Below are positions 26,282-34,911 of a DNA stretch of 64,000 nucleotides, one piece after another; positions within the stretch are counted from its first letter, which is position 1, and every line of letters begins with the position of its first letter. Source of the stretch: a virus. The translations under genes were made by a program, and so were the position numbers. A model generated the notes under the pieces. The model saw only the letters and a list, made by a program, of their open reading frames with translations, made no database searches and had not been told where the DNA came from. The stretch lies in IMG/VR virus record IMGVR_UViG_3300025012_000058, positions 24,302 through 88,301 of that record, one strand, 5' to 3'.

Positions 26282-27481
26282 ATGTTTACAAAACCACAAA
26301 CAGTAGTAGATCTTAAGACTTTGTTTCTTGAAGGGTTGATTAATCATACAACTAAAGTGACAAAGATTTCTGATGATAGTGTGTTATCAGGAGTAGGTTA
26401 TGGGATTGCTAAAGTGGCTCAAAAAGCCATGAAAGACATAGCCTTAATTGAATCTCATTTGTTTGTCGAATCAGCTTATGGAGATCATTTAGATTTAATA
26501 GCTGACAGACTAGGGATTAGCCCTAGATTTACAGCAGCTGGAAGTTCTACTTACTTAAGATTAGTAGCTGACCCTGGAACTTTCTATCAAAGAACAATAC
26601 ACTCTTTTACAGGAGCTCATGGGATTGAGTTTGAATTAGAAAATGATGTAACTATTGGAGTCCACGGGTTTAATTATGTAAAAGTTCGAAGTACAACGAC
26701 AGGGAAGAAGACTAATGTAGATCCTGTTTCAGTTAATCAAGTTACTCCAATTCCAACAGGTCATCAGTATGTGATTAATGAAGTTATGCCTTATAATGGG
26801 AGAGATGCTGAAAGCGATGATTTGTTTAGAAAAAGAATTAAAGAAACCCCCAATCTTTGTGCTAGATCTACTATCAGTTATATTGAGCAAGTGTTAATGA
26901 AGCTTCAACCAGATGTATTAAGAGTTATTTATGCTGGTGTAGATGATAATGGGAAAGATACTTTGATGGTTGTAACTCAAAGTGGAATAGATTTAACTGT
27001 AGTTGAACTCAATACATTGGCTGCTAGTTCAGCCGACTTCTTGGCAGTATCAGAGCTTAAGCCTTGGGGGTATACAGTTTATGGAGTTAAGTACATCAAC
27101 CCAACCTGGGATTATGTAGATGTAGATATGAGAGTTGATATTGATAATACTGCAAACCCAGATGACATAAGAAGAGATATTCAGATTGGTTTTTTGAAAT
27201 ATCTAGATTTTCGTTATTGGGATTATAGTAAGAAAGTTGAATGGGATGATTTGTTACAGATAGCAAAGTCAACAAAAGGAGTCAAGTATGTACCTGATCA
27301 GATGTTTAACCCTCAAGTAGACAAGATAATTCCCACTAACAAGTTACCTAGAATGAGAAGCTTTATTTTAAGAAATTTGGCTGGGACAATCATTTCTAAT
27401 GTTTCTGGGACAATTCAACCTATTTTTTATCCAAATTCTCAAGATGAGAGTTATAGAACAACTGTTCTTTATTCTATTTAA
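26282..27481 (+). CDS. Baseplate J-like wedge protein
   Basis: The ATG at 26282 is preferred over an upstream in-frame TTG at 26246, which lies within the preceding gene. The 399-residue product fits baseplate J proteins. Near residues 50-80 it has DIALIESHLFVESAYGDHLD followed by IADRLGISPRFTAAGSS, the usual 'close to the start' motif. A beta-rich middle follows (FELENDVTIG, VRSTTTGKKTNV), then NGRDAESDDLFRKRIKE near 170 and a C-terminal half of repeating domains. Wedge proteins surround the hub and trigger sheath contraction. Confidence 0.7.
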   Translation: MFTKPQTVVDLKTLFLEGLINHTTKVTKISDDSVLSGVGYGIAKVAQKAMKDIALIESHLFVESAYGDHLDLIADRLGISPRFTAAGSSTYLRLVADPGTFYQRTIHSFTGAHGIEFELENDVTIGVHGFNYVKVRSTTTGKKTNVDPVSVNQVTPIPTGHQYVINEVMPYNGRDAESDDLFRKRIKETPNLCARSTISYIEQVLMKLQPDVLRVIYAGVDDNGKDTLMVVTQSGIDLTVVELNTLAASSADFLAVSELKPWGYTVYGVKYINPTWDYVDVDMRVDIDNTANPDDIRRDIQIGFLKYLDFRYWDYSKKVEWDDLLQIAKSTKGVKYVPDQMFNPQVDKIIPTNKLPRMRSFILRNLAGTIISNVSGTIQPIFYPNSQDESYRTTVLYSI

Positions 27482-27484
27482 GTT

Positions 27485-29125
27485 ATGGTGACTGGGAACA
27501 ATACTACTGAAATTGGAGATGTTATAGTTATACATACAACTACACCTTTAGTAGGGTTAGTTGCTATTAGTGGCTTCATTGACAGTATACTTGGTTTATC
27601 TGGAACTCGTTTTTTTACTAAACAATTTAGATACTCAGTAGATGGGATTAATTGGTCTTTGTATCAAGATCTTACTTCAGCTAACTTACAGGCAATAGTT
27701 GTAGCTCCAGCTTATCCATTTAAGATAGATTATCGTTATACAAGAGCTGGTACAGATACAACAGGTAATTTAGAGTTACAGAGTGTAAGCTTATTAGATA
27801 TAATAGTCCCTCCATCAGCTTCTATAGCTTATGATTCGAGTTTATTTGCCCAGTACTTTTCTTATTATTCTGTAGATGTTCTGAATTGGTGTTTGAATGT
27901 TTTAGAGAAACTCTACAAAAAAGGGATTATCCCAAAGTTTATTGAAAGAGGTGGGAATGAAAACTTTAATTGGGAAGATCAAGACTTTATTGATTTTTGG
28001 AGAAGTATTTGCACATATTTTGCTTTAGTGGTGAATTATGGGAGACAGTTTCAAGACTTTCCAGACTATCATGATTTCTTAGTTAAGTATATTGAAAGTA
28101 AAGGGTTACATGTAAGTGAGACAGAGACTGATGAAGATCTTTTATATTTGATGGAATATTTTTGGGATGAAACTAGAAAGAGAGGTACTCTAAAAATTGC
28201 TGAACAATATCAAGTTGTTGATATAGATCAAAGTAGTTCATCTTCAGGGACTCCAGTTACAAATTTATTGAATGGAGAGTTATTACGACTAATTACAAAG
28301 GGTGAACTAGATGAATTTATTTTTTGTTATGTTGAATCTTGGAAGGTGGGCTGGAACATAAGTAATTCAAGTCCTTTATATAGAGGGATTAATTTTTATT
28401 ATAATGCAATTAAAGGGTGGGAGAGATCTCAGGATGTACTTAATCTAAGTAATTATCCAGTTATTGATCTTGCTGCTGTTTCTGTTGCTACTGATAGTGG
28501 TAAACAAGTTATAAAAATAACAGATCCTGTGGTACAAGCTGGTATTGGGAGTATTACTTGGGATTCTACGAAAGCCATCTTAATTGATGAAACTTTGAGT
28601 TACGAAGTTACTTTTATGATGAAGCTAGATCGTGATTTAGCCCATCCAGCCAAGTTAAAGTTCGGTTCACTTGGATTTGATGAAACAGGAAACTTTTCAA
28701 GTCATGAAAATATTGTTACTGGAGTTGTGGAGACTACTTTTTTTAAAAATCAACAATTTAATAGAGTTGATAAGTATTACTTTGTAAGAGGGATAATCTA
28801 TAAGATGAATCATCCTTTGTTATCTGTTGCTCAAGCTACATTAAATATAGGTTTTGGAGAACAACTTAGATTTGGGAAGGTTACAAAATATATTATCCCA
28901 TTTGTAGGTCTCGCTCATAGTGGGTTCTTTCAAGAAGCTTATCTTTGGGACTTTAAAGTAAGGCCATTAGCTACAGATGGAGAAATGTGCTTTATTGGAA
29001 ACAAGAATTTTCTTTGGACATGGATGAAGAACAATACTAAGAAATATACAGAAGATCAGATTGAAAACATAATGAGAACACAACTTTTACCATATAATTT
29101 GCCTTTTAGAAATAAATATTTATAA
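27485..29125 (+). CDS. Baseplate/tail protein, tail-fibre-connector position
   Basis: The 546-residue protein lies between baseplate J and a distal fibre-like gene, where tail protein I or other wedge-to-fibre connectors are found. The first 110 residues are beta-rich (FRYSVDGINWSLYQDLTS looks like an FN3 or Ig-type strand pattern). Residues 115-250 are helical (VDVLNWCLNVLEKLYKKGI, LLYLMEYFWDETRKRGTL). A DQSSSSSG linker near 250 leads to a beta-rich C-terminal half that resembles a carbohydrate-binding fold. Role inferred from location; no specific family seen. Confidence 0.45.
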   Translation: MVTGNNTTEIGDVIVIHTTTPLVGLVAISGFIDSILGLSGTRFFTKQFRYSVDGINWSLYQDLTSANLQAIVVAPAYPFKIDYRYTRAGTDTTGNLELQSVSLLDIIVPPSASIAYDSSLFAQYFSYYSVDVLNWCLNVLEKLYKKGIIPKFIERGGNENFNWEDQDFIDFWRSICTYFALVVNYGRQFQDFPDYHDFLVKYIESKGLHVSETETDEDLLYLMEYFWDETRKRGTLKIAEQYQVVDIDQSSSSSGTPVTNLLNGELLRLITKGELDEFIFCYVESWKVGWNISNSSPLYRGINFYYNAIKGWERSQDVLNLSNYPVIDLAAVSVATDSGKQVIKITDPVVQAGIGSITWDSTKAILIDETLSYEVTFMMKLDRDLAHPAKLKFGSLGFDETGNFSSHENIVTGVVETTFFKNQQFNRVDKYYFVRGIIYKMNHPLLSVAQATLNIGFGEQLRFGKVTKYIIPFVGLAHSGFFQEAYLWDFKVRPLATDGEMCFIGNKNFLWTWMKNNTKKYTEDQIENIMRTQLLPYNLPFRNKYL

Positions 29126-29126
29126 T

Positions 29127-31577
29127 ATGTCAGCCGTAAAAACTTCAAACGATTTGTTTCTTGGAAAGCAAGAACTCGACAGAATAATTCAGTGCCTCTG
29201 GACTGATGGAGCAGTAAGAAATCTTCAGTTTCAGACTCATAGTTTTGGGATAGTAAAATTTATATTGGATACTACCTTGTCTTATTTTAAGGTTGAAGCA
29301 GGAACTAACCCTGGTACTGTCAAGGTGCCTTTGTCTTATGCTATTGATTTTTATGGAAGAACGATTGTCAAGGCAGCTCAAGATAATATAGCGATACCAA
29401 ATGATAATACCTGGTATTGGATGAAGATAATTTATGAAACTAATCCAGAAGAGGTTGGTTCTGTATCAATAGATACAGCTGGTAACTTGACATCTCCAGG
29501 GGGAGATACTAAGTTTCAGCAAGTTTTAAGAGGAGCTCCTAATCATCCTGCTGTAATCAAGTTTACAGATTCAGTTCTTAATACTTCTGAATATGAAGTG
29601 GTAGAAGTTACTTCTGATACAGTAGCTATATTAGCTGGTGTTTTTGCCAATGAAACTCCTCTAAAGTACAAAGTTATTGGAACTTTTACTCCAGGTGTTC
29701 AACCATCAGCAGGTGAAAAAGATATCTTTCAGTATGATTCTTGTAAAGCCTTTACAGTAGCAGCTGGAGGCCTAGTTCAATCAGATCCACAGCCAGGATA
29801 TACTCCAAATTTTGAATTCTTCTGTGCCAGAGTAAAGAACAATGGTGGGGTGGTGATTATCGAAGACAAGAGGACAGAATTCTTTTACTTAAGAGCTGAC
29901 CAGTTACTTTCTTATATAGATCGGACTAAGAATAACCCAATTTTGGCTGTAGAGTCCGTGAAATGGGATAATGAGTTTTCAACTAGAGATAAGAATCAAA
30001 TTATAGTAGGTTGGGGATTGAGAAGTGTAAACTGGACAGTTTCAACATCACTAAGACAAGTTACTTTTTCTGGTGGAGAGGGTGGAATATTGAAGTCAGG
30101 GACTCTTACCCAAGGGTTCACTGACAATGATTTTAATGGTTGGAGACTCTACTTCAAGAATGGTAAATATTCAAAAGTTTTAACTTCATTAATTGATGGT
30201 ACAAACATTAAGATTACTGTAGATGTTCTTAACCCTGATGATTATACATCAGGAGATGAACTAGTTGTAGTTCCTGATGTTGAAGAAGTAGAAATAAAAG
30301 TTACGAGTGATTCAGTTCATAGAGTGATTGAGCAGATTGAATCACAAATTAGTTTCAATGTTCGTTCTGGTTTTGGAAAGATTTGGCAATTAATTCCAGT
30401 TTCAAACGAAGATGAAAGTACTTCTGATAGTATTTCAGTTTTGAATTCATACTTCTTTAATCTCCAGTATCGTTATAAAGTTTTTGGAGATTATACAGAA
30501 TGGAAAGAGTTTCCAGATGCTAATATTTCAGGGCTTACTGGTACTGGTTATTATGACGAATCAAGTTATGATGAATATGGTGTGTTAAAGACTAACCCTG
30601 GGGACAGAACAAGAAAGACTTATTCAGGTTCAATATCAATCGGTTTTGTTGAATGTGTACCTAGTACTTTTAGTTATTGGAATAGAATTAATGCTCTTGA
30701 TATTGGTGATCTTAAAGGAGTTCAACATACAACGATTAATGCCTCTACATCTCTAATTGATTTACAGATAGGGTTGAAGAGGCAATGTCAGGTAATTGAC
30801 TTAGATGGATTTACTCTTACTCAGAATATCTGGGTTAATCTCAACAAGTTAGATGGTAGAAATGGGAATTCTTTCATTATTCAGTTTGAAACAGGTTTAC
30901 TTGCCTATGCAGGACAAACATTGAAGATTGTAACTGATTATGTAGTTGGTGGAGGACCTCCGACTGTAGTCTTACTAGATATTACTTCAGATATTAATGA
31001 TACAATTATTAATAAGGGTAAATTTGCTGTACTTTGTACTTATGATGGAGTTGACTGGGTATTGAAAGATTTGAGTGAATATCAAGCTACTGAGTTAATG
31101 ATGGGCATTGCTATGAAGGCATCTTCTGCGGAAGCTATTGCTTGTGTTAATAGTACTAAGATGTTGACACCCTTAGAATTAGATGAAGTTGGATTTAAGG
31201 CATTAATTAATGGGACTATTACAACATCACCTGGAGCTTTGACAATTACTTCTGATGCTGGCGTTGTTACTGTAGTTTCTGCATATATTAAGTTTACTAA
31301 ATTGTCGAATAAGTTAGTGTTTATTCAGATTTACGCTCATGTAACTACCGCCACAATAGGTCCAAGATTTTATATAGATTTAACAGGTTCAGGGATTGTT
31401 TTGAGTAGTTTTGAAGCTAACGGTAGTGGAATTGTTTATAATGGTGCTTATACTCTCACACCCGTTTCAACTTTTAAAAGTCTAGGGAATGGGATTACTT
31501 TTTTAAAGACTGGTGGTGCTGTCTTTGCAGATGACACTTATTATCTTGGAGGACAATTTATAGCTTATATTAATTAA
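29127..31577 (+). CDS. Distal tail fibre/receptor-binding-like protein
   Basis: This 816-residue protein follows the baseplate genes. The N-terminal 280 residues include KTSNDLFLGKQELDRIIQCL and many beta strands. A middle region holds repeated short beta units (SVHRVIEQIESQISFNVRSG, then FGKIWQLIPVSNEDESTSDS). The last 100 residues (ATIGPRFYIDLTGSG, FADDTYYLGGQFIAYIN) look like a small beta-sandwich tip of the kind at the end of fibres. No chaperone domain or depolymerase motif is seen. It is the last gene of the tail block; the next promoter is the first of the second promoter family. Confidence 0.5.
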   Translation: MSAVKTSNDLFLGKQELDRIIQCLWTDGAVRNLQFQTHSFGIVKFILDTTLSYFKVEAGTNPGTVKVPLSYAIDFYGRTIVKAAQDNIAIPNDNTWYWMKIIYETNPEEVGSVSIDTAGNLTSPGGDTKFQQVLRGAPNHPAVIKFTDSVLNTSEYEVVEVTSDTVAILAGVFANETPLKYKVIGTFTPGVQPSAGEKDIFQYDSCKAFTVAAGGLVQSDPQPGYTPNFEFFCARVKNNGGVVIIEDKRTEFFYLRADQLLSYIDRTKNNPILAVESVKWDNEFSTRDKNQIIVGWGLRSVNWTVSTSLRQVTFSGGEGGILKSGTLTQGFTDNDFNGWRLYFKNGKYSKVLTSLIDGTNIKITVDVLNPDDYTSGDELVVVPDVEEVEIKVTSDSVHRVIEQIESQISFNVRSGFGKIWQLIPVSNEDESTSDSISVLNSYFFNLQYRYKVFGDYTEWKEFPDANISGLTGTGYYDESSYDEYGVLKTNPGDRTRKTYSGSISIGFVECVPSTFSYWNRINALDIGDLKGVQHTTINASTSLIDLQIGLKRQCQVIDLDGFTLTQNIWVNLNKLDGRNGNSFIIQFETGLLAYAGQTLKIVTDYVVGGGPPTVVLLDITSDINDTIINKGKFAVLCTYDGVDWVLKDLSEYQATELMMGIAMKASSAEAIACVNSTKMLTPLELDEVGFKALINGTITTSPGALTITSDAGVVTVVSAYIKFTKLSNKLVFIQIYAHVTTATIGPRFYIDLTGSGIVLSSFEANGSGIVYNGAYTLTPVSTFKSLGNGITFLKTGGAVFADDTYYLGGQFIAYIN

Positions 31578-31578
31578 A

Positions 31579-31613
31579 GTTGTTTATTACATATAATTAT
31601 TATATTTTTATAC
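31579..31613 (+). promoter_or_regulatory. Candidate promoter, GTTG-TATAATTATTATATTTTTATACC type
   Basis: GTTGTTTATTACATATAATTATTATATTTTTATACC carries TTG and TATATTTT with about 18-19 bases between them, close to the Bacteroidota consensus. It is one of six similar blocks (also 42401, 44083, 49802, 59243, 63952) that precede the lipoprotein and replication-region genes. It sits about 17 bases before the ATG at 31630. Confidence 0.6.
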
Positions 31614-31629
31614 CCTAAAATATATCTCT

Positions 31630-31983
31630 ATGAAAAAGATTGTAGTTTTAATGATTGTAATTCTCTTTTTTGGTTGTAAGAAAGAGGAGATTGAAGAACC
31701 CGTAATAGAGGATTGTGAATTAAGTAGTTATTGTCTGGTTACAATTAAGACTCAAGACAAGATAATGTGTGTTATGTATACTGGTGTGAATAGTGACTGG
31801 TACAAGCTTATTGGGCCAAATGGACAAGCAGACTTGAAGATGAGAGTTGATAGTTTGATAAATGTAAGAATTTATGAAAACATAGCAGACAATATTCCAG
31901 TTTTAACTTCTGAATTTTTTTATACTGAGTCTTGTACTAACCATACTATCACTCAGATTGGTGATTCAATTATTAATAATTAA
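31630..31983 (+). CDS. Phage-encoded lipoprotein
   Basis: The 117-residue product has a short hydrophobic signal (residues 4-14) followed by FFGCKKEE, a Bacteroidota-type lipobox with Cys16. The acidic-basic residues after the Cys would anchor it in the outer or inner membrane. The rest is beta-rich with four further Cys (CELSSYC and SCTNH regions), maybe disulfide bonded. It is the first gene after a strong promoter-like block, outside the tail transcription unit. Superinfection exclusion, spanin function or receptor masking are possible; none is shown by the sequence. Confidence 0.6.
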   Translation: MKKIVVLMIVILFFGCKKEEIEEPVIEDCELSSYCLVTIKTQDKIMCVMYTGVNSDWYKLIGPNGQADLKMRVDSLINVRIYENIADNIPVLTSEFFYTESCTNHTITQIGDSIINN

Positions 31984-31985
31984 GT

Positions 31986-32558
31986 ATGTATTTCTACTAT
32001 ACAGGAGCTAAACAGTACCTTGGTCAACAAGGTAAAAAAGAATACAGCCTTGGAGGCTTTGTTTCTCAAAACAGAATTTCTAATAATGAAATAGGAAATC
32101 TATTCTCTCAAGTCTCTCTATATGATATTGAGAAGAAATTGAGAAACATAATTGGGATTGTTTTGAAGAATGAATCTGGAGTAGATATTTCTGACTTAAG
32201 ACTATGGTTCGAATCTCCAGCTAATGCTTATTGTAAGTTTGAAGTAGCAGCTGTAGCTCTAGCCAAAGATTCAAAGAACCAGTATTATATGGAGGAATTG
32301 GCAAATAATGAGTCCTTACCATATAATGCTACTTTTCATTCAGCAAATGGCCAAAGCAGCTCAGTTCTAATAGGAGATCTTGTAGCAGATGGTATGATTG
32401 GTCTGTGGATTAAGAGAACTGTTGATAAGGATGGGATTACGGCCTTGTTTACGGATTCTGCTATTAAGACAAGAACTACTTCCTTACCAGTTCAAGAAGA
32501 TGTAATGTTACAACTATCTTGGAATGATGATGATAGTAGTAGTTCAAGTTCAGTATGA
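31986..32558 (+). CDS. Virion-like protein with acidic poly-Ser C-terminus
   Basis: The 190-residue protein begins YFYYTGAKQYLGQQGKKEYS and has a strand-rich middle (DLRLWFESPANAYCKFEVAAV). It ends in NDDDSSSSSSV, an acidic stretch followed by poly-serine. The gene at 14485 also ends in an acidic poly-Ser tail. It starts three bases after the lipoprotein and overlaps the next gene. A small structural or accessory virion protein is possible; I do not know the family. Confidence 0.45.
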   Translation: MYFYYTGAKQYLGQQGKKEYSLGGFVSQNRISNNEIGNLFSQVSLYDIEKKLRNIIGIVLKNESGVDISDLRLWFESPANAYCKFEVAAVALAKDSKNQYYMEELANNESLPYNATFHSANGQSSSVLIGDLVADGMIGLWIKRTVDKDGITALFTDSAIKTRTTSLPVQEDVMLQLSWNDDDSSSSSSV

Positions 32559-33136
32559 TTCTTGGAGAGTTCATATTAGATTCATTCGAATATCTTTATA
32601 AAAGATTAAGAGAGAATAATCAATATGAACATATTCTTACAGATAAAGATGGTTCTTTGATAAGTAATTTTCTTTCTAAGTTAGACAAACAGTATGGTCT
32701 AGAGAGTATCGGGAAAAAATTTATATTTGAGTATCTTGTTTGGCAGTTTGATTACTGGAAAGACAAAGATTTCAAGAGTATGAAAGGTATTCCATTGAAT
32801 TGGGTTCTTGGAGATAAGGCTGTTGAAAGATGGGAGAAGAAAGAGAACTTTGAAGGTCAGTGGTTTCACATTTTTACTTGGGCTACAAGTCTTGGAGTTA
32901 AGTGGGAGGAGTTTGAAGATTGTTATAAGTCAGATTTGATTGGACTAAGAGAGTTTGAAGAAGATGAGAAGATAAGATTTTGGGGTTCAGAACAGGGTCT
33001 AGGGAATTGTATAAATTCTACAACTCTCTTCAATCCAAAGTCAAAGTGGTGTAATATTTGTGTTTTTGGGTCAGATTGTAAAGAGTTATTGAAAAGCATG
33101 TATTTAGGATTGTATAACAAAAGATTGTTAGGATGA
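32555..33136 (+). CDS. Protein of unknown function with C-terminal Cys cluster
   Basis: The 193-residue protein is mostly helical and rich in Trp and aromatic residues (WQFDYWKDKDFKSMKGIPL, WFHIFTWATSLGVKWEEFE). Four Cys lie near residues 149-178, in GNCINSTTLF, WCNICVFG and DCKELL, a spacing that could bind a metal or iron-sulfur cluster. It overlaps both neighbours by four bases and sits upstream of the terminase block. I do not recognise it. Confidence 0.45.
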   Translation: MILGEFILDSFEYLYKRLRENNQYEHILTDKDGSLISNFLSKLDKQYGLESIGKKFIFEYLVWQFDYWKDKDFKSMKGIPLNWVLGDKAVERWEKKENFEGQWFHIFTWATSLGVKWEEFEDCYKSDLIGLREFEEDEKIRFWGSEQGLGNCINSTTLFNPKSKWCNICVFGSDCKELLKSMYLGLYNKRLLG

Positions 33137-33588
33137 AGTGGAGTGATTGTGTAAAGTGTGGTCATAAAAATCGACCGTTAAATGCCAAGGGAGTTTGTAG
33201 TGATTGTGTATGGACTAAGAACCATCCTGGGCAAATAAGAACTAATTTTATTAGTCCTGTAAGTAAGAAGAAGTCTAAAGAGCTTAATCTTCGAAATAAG
33301 ACTTATGAAGAGATTGACAAAACTAGAGAGCATGTTTGTTCTGGCTGTGGTAGTTCTACTAAGCCTCTTTCACATTCACATCTTATTCCAGTTTCATTTG
33401 ACAAGAGATTTGAATCAGACCCAAGAAATATAAAGTTTCATTGTATGGAGACTCCTGGTGATGAAGGGTGTCATAGAAGATGGGAGAGTCACAATCTCAG
33501 TAAGATGATGACTTTACTTGACTTTGAAGAGAATATGAAATATGTTCAGGAAGTTTGTTTTAAGTATTATAATAAGATTGTAAATTGA
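33133..33588 (+). CDS. HNH-type nuclease-like protein near terminase
   Basis: The 151-residue protein has two zinc-type pairs: CVKCGHKN and CSDC near the N-terminus, then CSGCGSS near 73. The nuclease-like segment SHSHLIPVSFDKRF, DPRNIKFHC and GCHRRWES follows at about 85-120. His residues in SHLIPV and CHRRWE are arranged as in HNH/McrA-type nucleases. HNH proteins adjacent to terminases are known to act in DNA packaging of cos phages. The position, four genes before the large terminase, fits this. The nuclease call is moderate. Confidence 0.6.
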   Translation: MKWSDCVKCGHKNRPLNAKGVCSDCVWTKNHPGQIRTNFISPVSKKKSKELNLRNKTYEEIDKTREHVCSGCGSSTKPLSHSHLIPVSFDKRFESDPRNIKFHCMETPGDEGCHRRWESHNLSKMMTLLDFEENMKYVQEVCFKYYNKIVN

Positions 33589-34058
33589 TGACAGAGTCAT
33601 TAAGAGAGGCAACGAAAGAGTACCCAATTAAGGGTGTAGAAATAGCCCCTATTTCAGTAGTTGATGCTGAAATTATTAGTGAAGTTGTTGAAGTAGCTGA
33701 GAAGTTTGGAGTTAAGATCTTTAGGGACATAGTAAGGGAGTGGAAGAACTATAGTGATTCTGATATTCGAGATTTGCTAAGAGCCTTTAATTTTAAGTTT
33801 AAAGGATTCAAGGCAGATGAAATGGTTAGGATTGGAGAATATACTTTAAAGGTGAGATTCTTAGTCTCATTAAAGTTAGAAGAAGGGTATGATGGGATTA
33901 GAGGGAAGAGGTGTTATGATATCGTAGTTAATGAAGATCCTTCGGAGAGAATGATGATGTGCAATACACATGTTAATTTTGTTTCTAGAAAAGAAAGAGA
34001 CATGGAGTACAAAAGATTGGAAGAAAGATTGGAAGATTGTAATATAACGTTTTTATGA
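33588..34058 (+). CDS. Protein of unknown function
   Basis: The ATG at 33588 overlaps the preceding TGA by one base and is preferred over a TTG three bases earlier. The 156 residues are helical at the start (SEVVEVAEKFGVKIFRDIVR), then beta-rich (YTLKVRFLVSLKLEEGYDG), with CNTHVNFVSRKERD at the C-terminal end. It lies between the HNH gene and a small gene before the exonuclease. A packaging-related role, perhaps the small terminase, could be guessed from location, but no terminase motif is visible. Confidence 0.4.
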   Translation: MTESLREATKEYPIKGVEIAPISVVDAEIISEVVEVAEKFGVKIFRDIVREWKNYSDSDIRDLLRAFNFKFKGFKADEMVRIGEYTLKVRFLVSLKLEEGYDGIRGKRCYDIVVNEDPSERMMMCNTHVNFVSRKERDMEYKRLEERLEDCNITFL

Positions 34059-34288
34059 GTAATTTTGAATTTGATGCAAAGAGTACATTTACTCTAGTAA
34101 GTTTAATGGGTCATTTGACTGATATAGTCAAACTTAAGAAGTCTGGTGAGCCATTTACTCCACAAGATGTACAAGCCTACATTAGCAGAGGCTATTTACC
34201 AAAGTATATGGGTGACTGGAAGATTTATACTCAGGCATCCAGAGCTATTGGTGGGAAGAAGGAGTATAAACTTATAAAGGGTAAATAA
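34055..34288 (+). CDS. Small basic protein, possibly DNA-binding
   Basis: This 77-residue protein overlaps both neighbours (ATGA at 34055, TAATG at 34286). The second half is basic (QAYISRGYLPKYMGDWKIYT, GGKKEYKLIKGK). A helical first half with FTLVSLMGHLTDIVKLKKSG could be a small helix-turn-helix. Too short for a firm call; it may be a packaging or exonuclease accessory protein. Confidence 0.4.
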   Translation: MSNFEFDAKSTFTLVSLMGHLTDIVKLKKSGEPFTPQDVQAYISRGYLPKYMGDWKIYTQASRAIGGKKEYKLIKGK

Positions 34289-34911
34289 TGTACGAATGTA
34301 ACTATTTTGTCATGGACTTTGAGACTGGAGGTTTCACAGCTGACAAGAACCCTATTACAGAGATTGCTGCAGTAGTCTTAAACCATAAGATGGAGACTGT
34401 AGACAAGTGGTCAAGCTTTGTGTATCCTTATAATGATCTAAGAATTGACAAAGGAGCTCTAGATGCTACTGGATTAACAATGACTGAGATCATGACTGGG
34501 ATAGATCAACGAGAAGTCTATAAGAAGATGTCTGATTGGTTAAAGAAGGCTAAGTGTGGTAAGTTTTCTAAGCCACAATTAGTTGGCCATAACTTTTACA
34601 AGTTTGACATGCCCTTCCTTAGATATTTATTTAAGTTGAACGGAGATGATGCTGACACTTATATTGACTATCTTTGGGATACAATGAGAATGTCTCAGTT
34701 GATCTGGTCTACTGATACTATCCCAAACTATCAACTTGGTACTTGTTGTAAGAGAGCTGGTGTAGAATTAGTAGAAGCTCATAGAGCCTTACCAGATACT
34801 GAAGCAACAGCTGGTTTGTTTAAGTATCTTCGATCTTCTGGTAATCAGCAAGTAGCTGTCCAGACCGTGCCTACTACTATAAAGAGATTTAGAGATGCCT
34901 TTAGGTTCTAA
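34288..34911 (+). CDS. DnaQ-like DEDDh 3'-5' exonuclease
   Basis: In 207 residues the exonuclease motifs are in order: MDFETGG with Asp10 and Glu12, GHNFYKFDMPFL near 99-110 with the second Asp, and HRALPDTEAT near 165-174 with catalytic His and the last Asp. This is the layout of the DNA polymerase III epsilon subunit. The DnaE-type polymerase encoded at 46306 lacks an internal proofreading domain, so this enzyme is a natural partner, though it is coded 11 kb upstream, next to the terminase. Cytoplasmic, magnesium-dependent. Confidence 0.85.
   Translation: MYECNYFVMDFETGGFTADKNPITEIAAVVLNHKMETVDKWSSFVYPYNDLRIDKGALDATGLTMTEIMTGIDQREVYKKMSDWLKKAKCGKFSKPQLVGHNFYKFDMPFLRYLFKLNGDDADTYIDYLWDTMRMSQLIWSTDTIPNYQLGTCCKRAGVELVEAHRALPDTEATAGLFKYLRSSGNQQVAVQTVPTTIKRFRDAFRF

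Noticed and set aside
32195-32225. tRNA T-arm-like GGTTCGAATCTCC
   Set aside because: It is inside the coding frame at 31986 (reads LWFESP), with no matching acceptor or anticodon stems around it.
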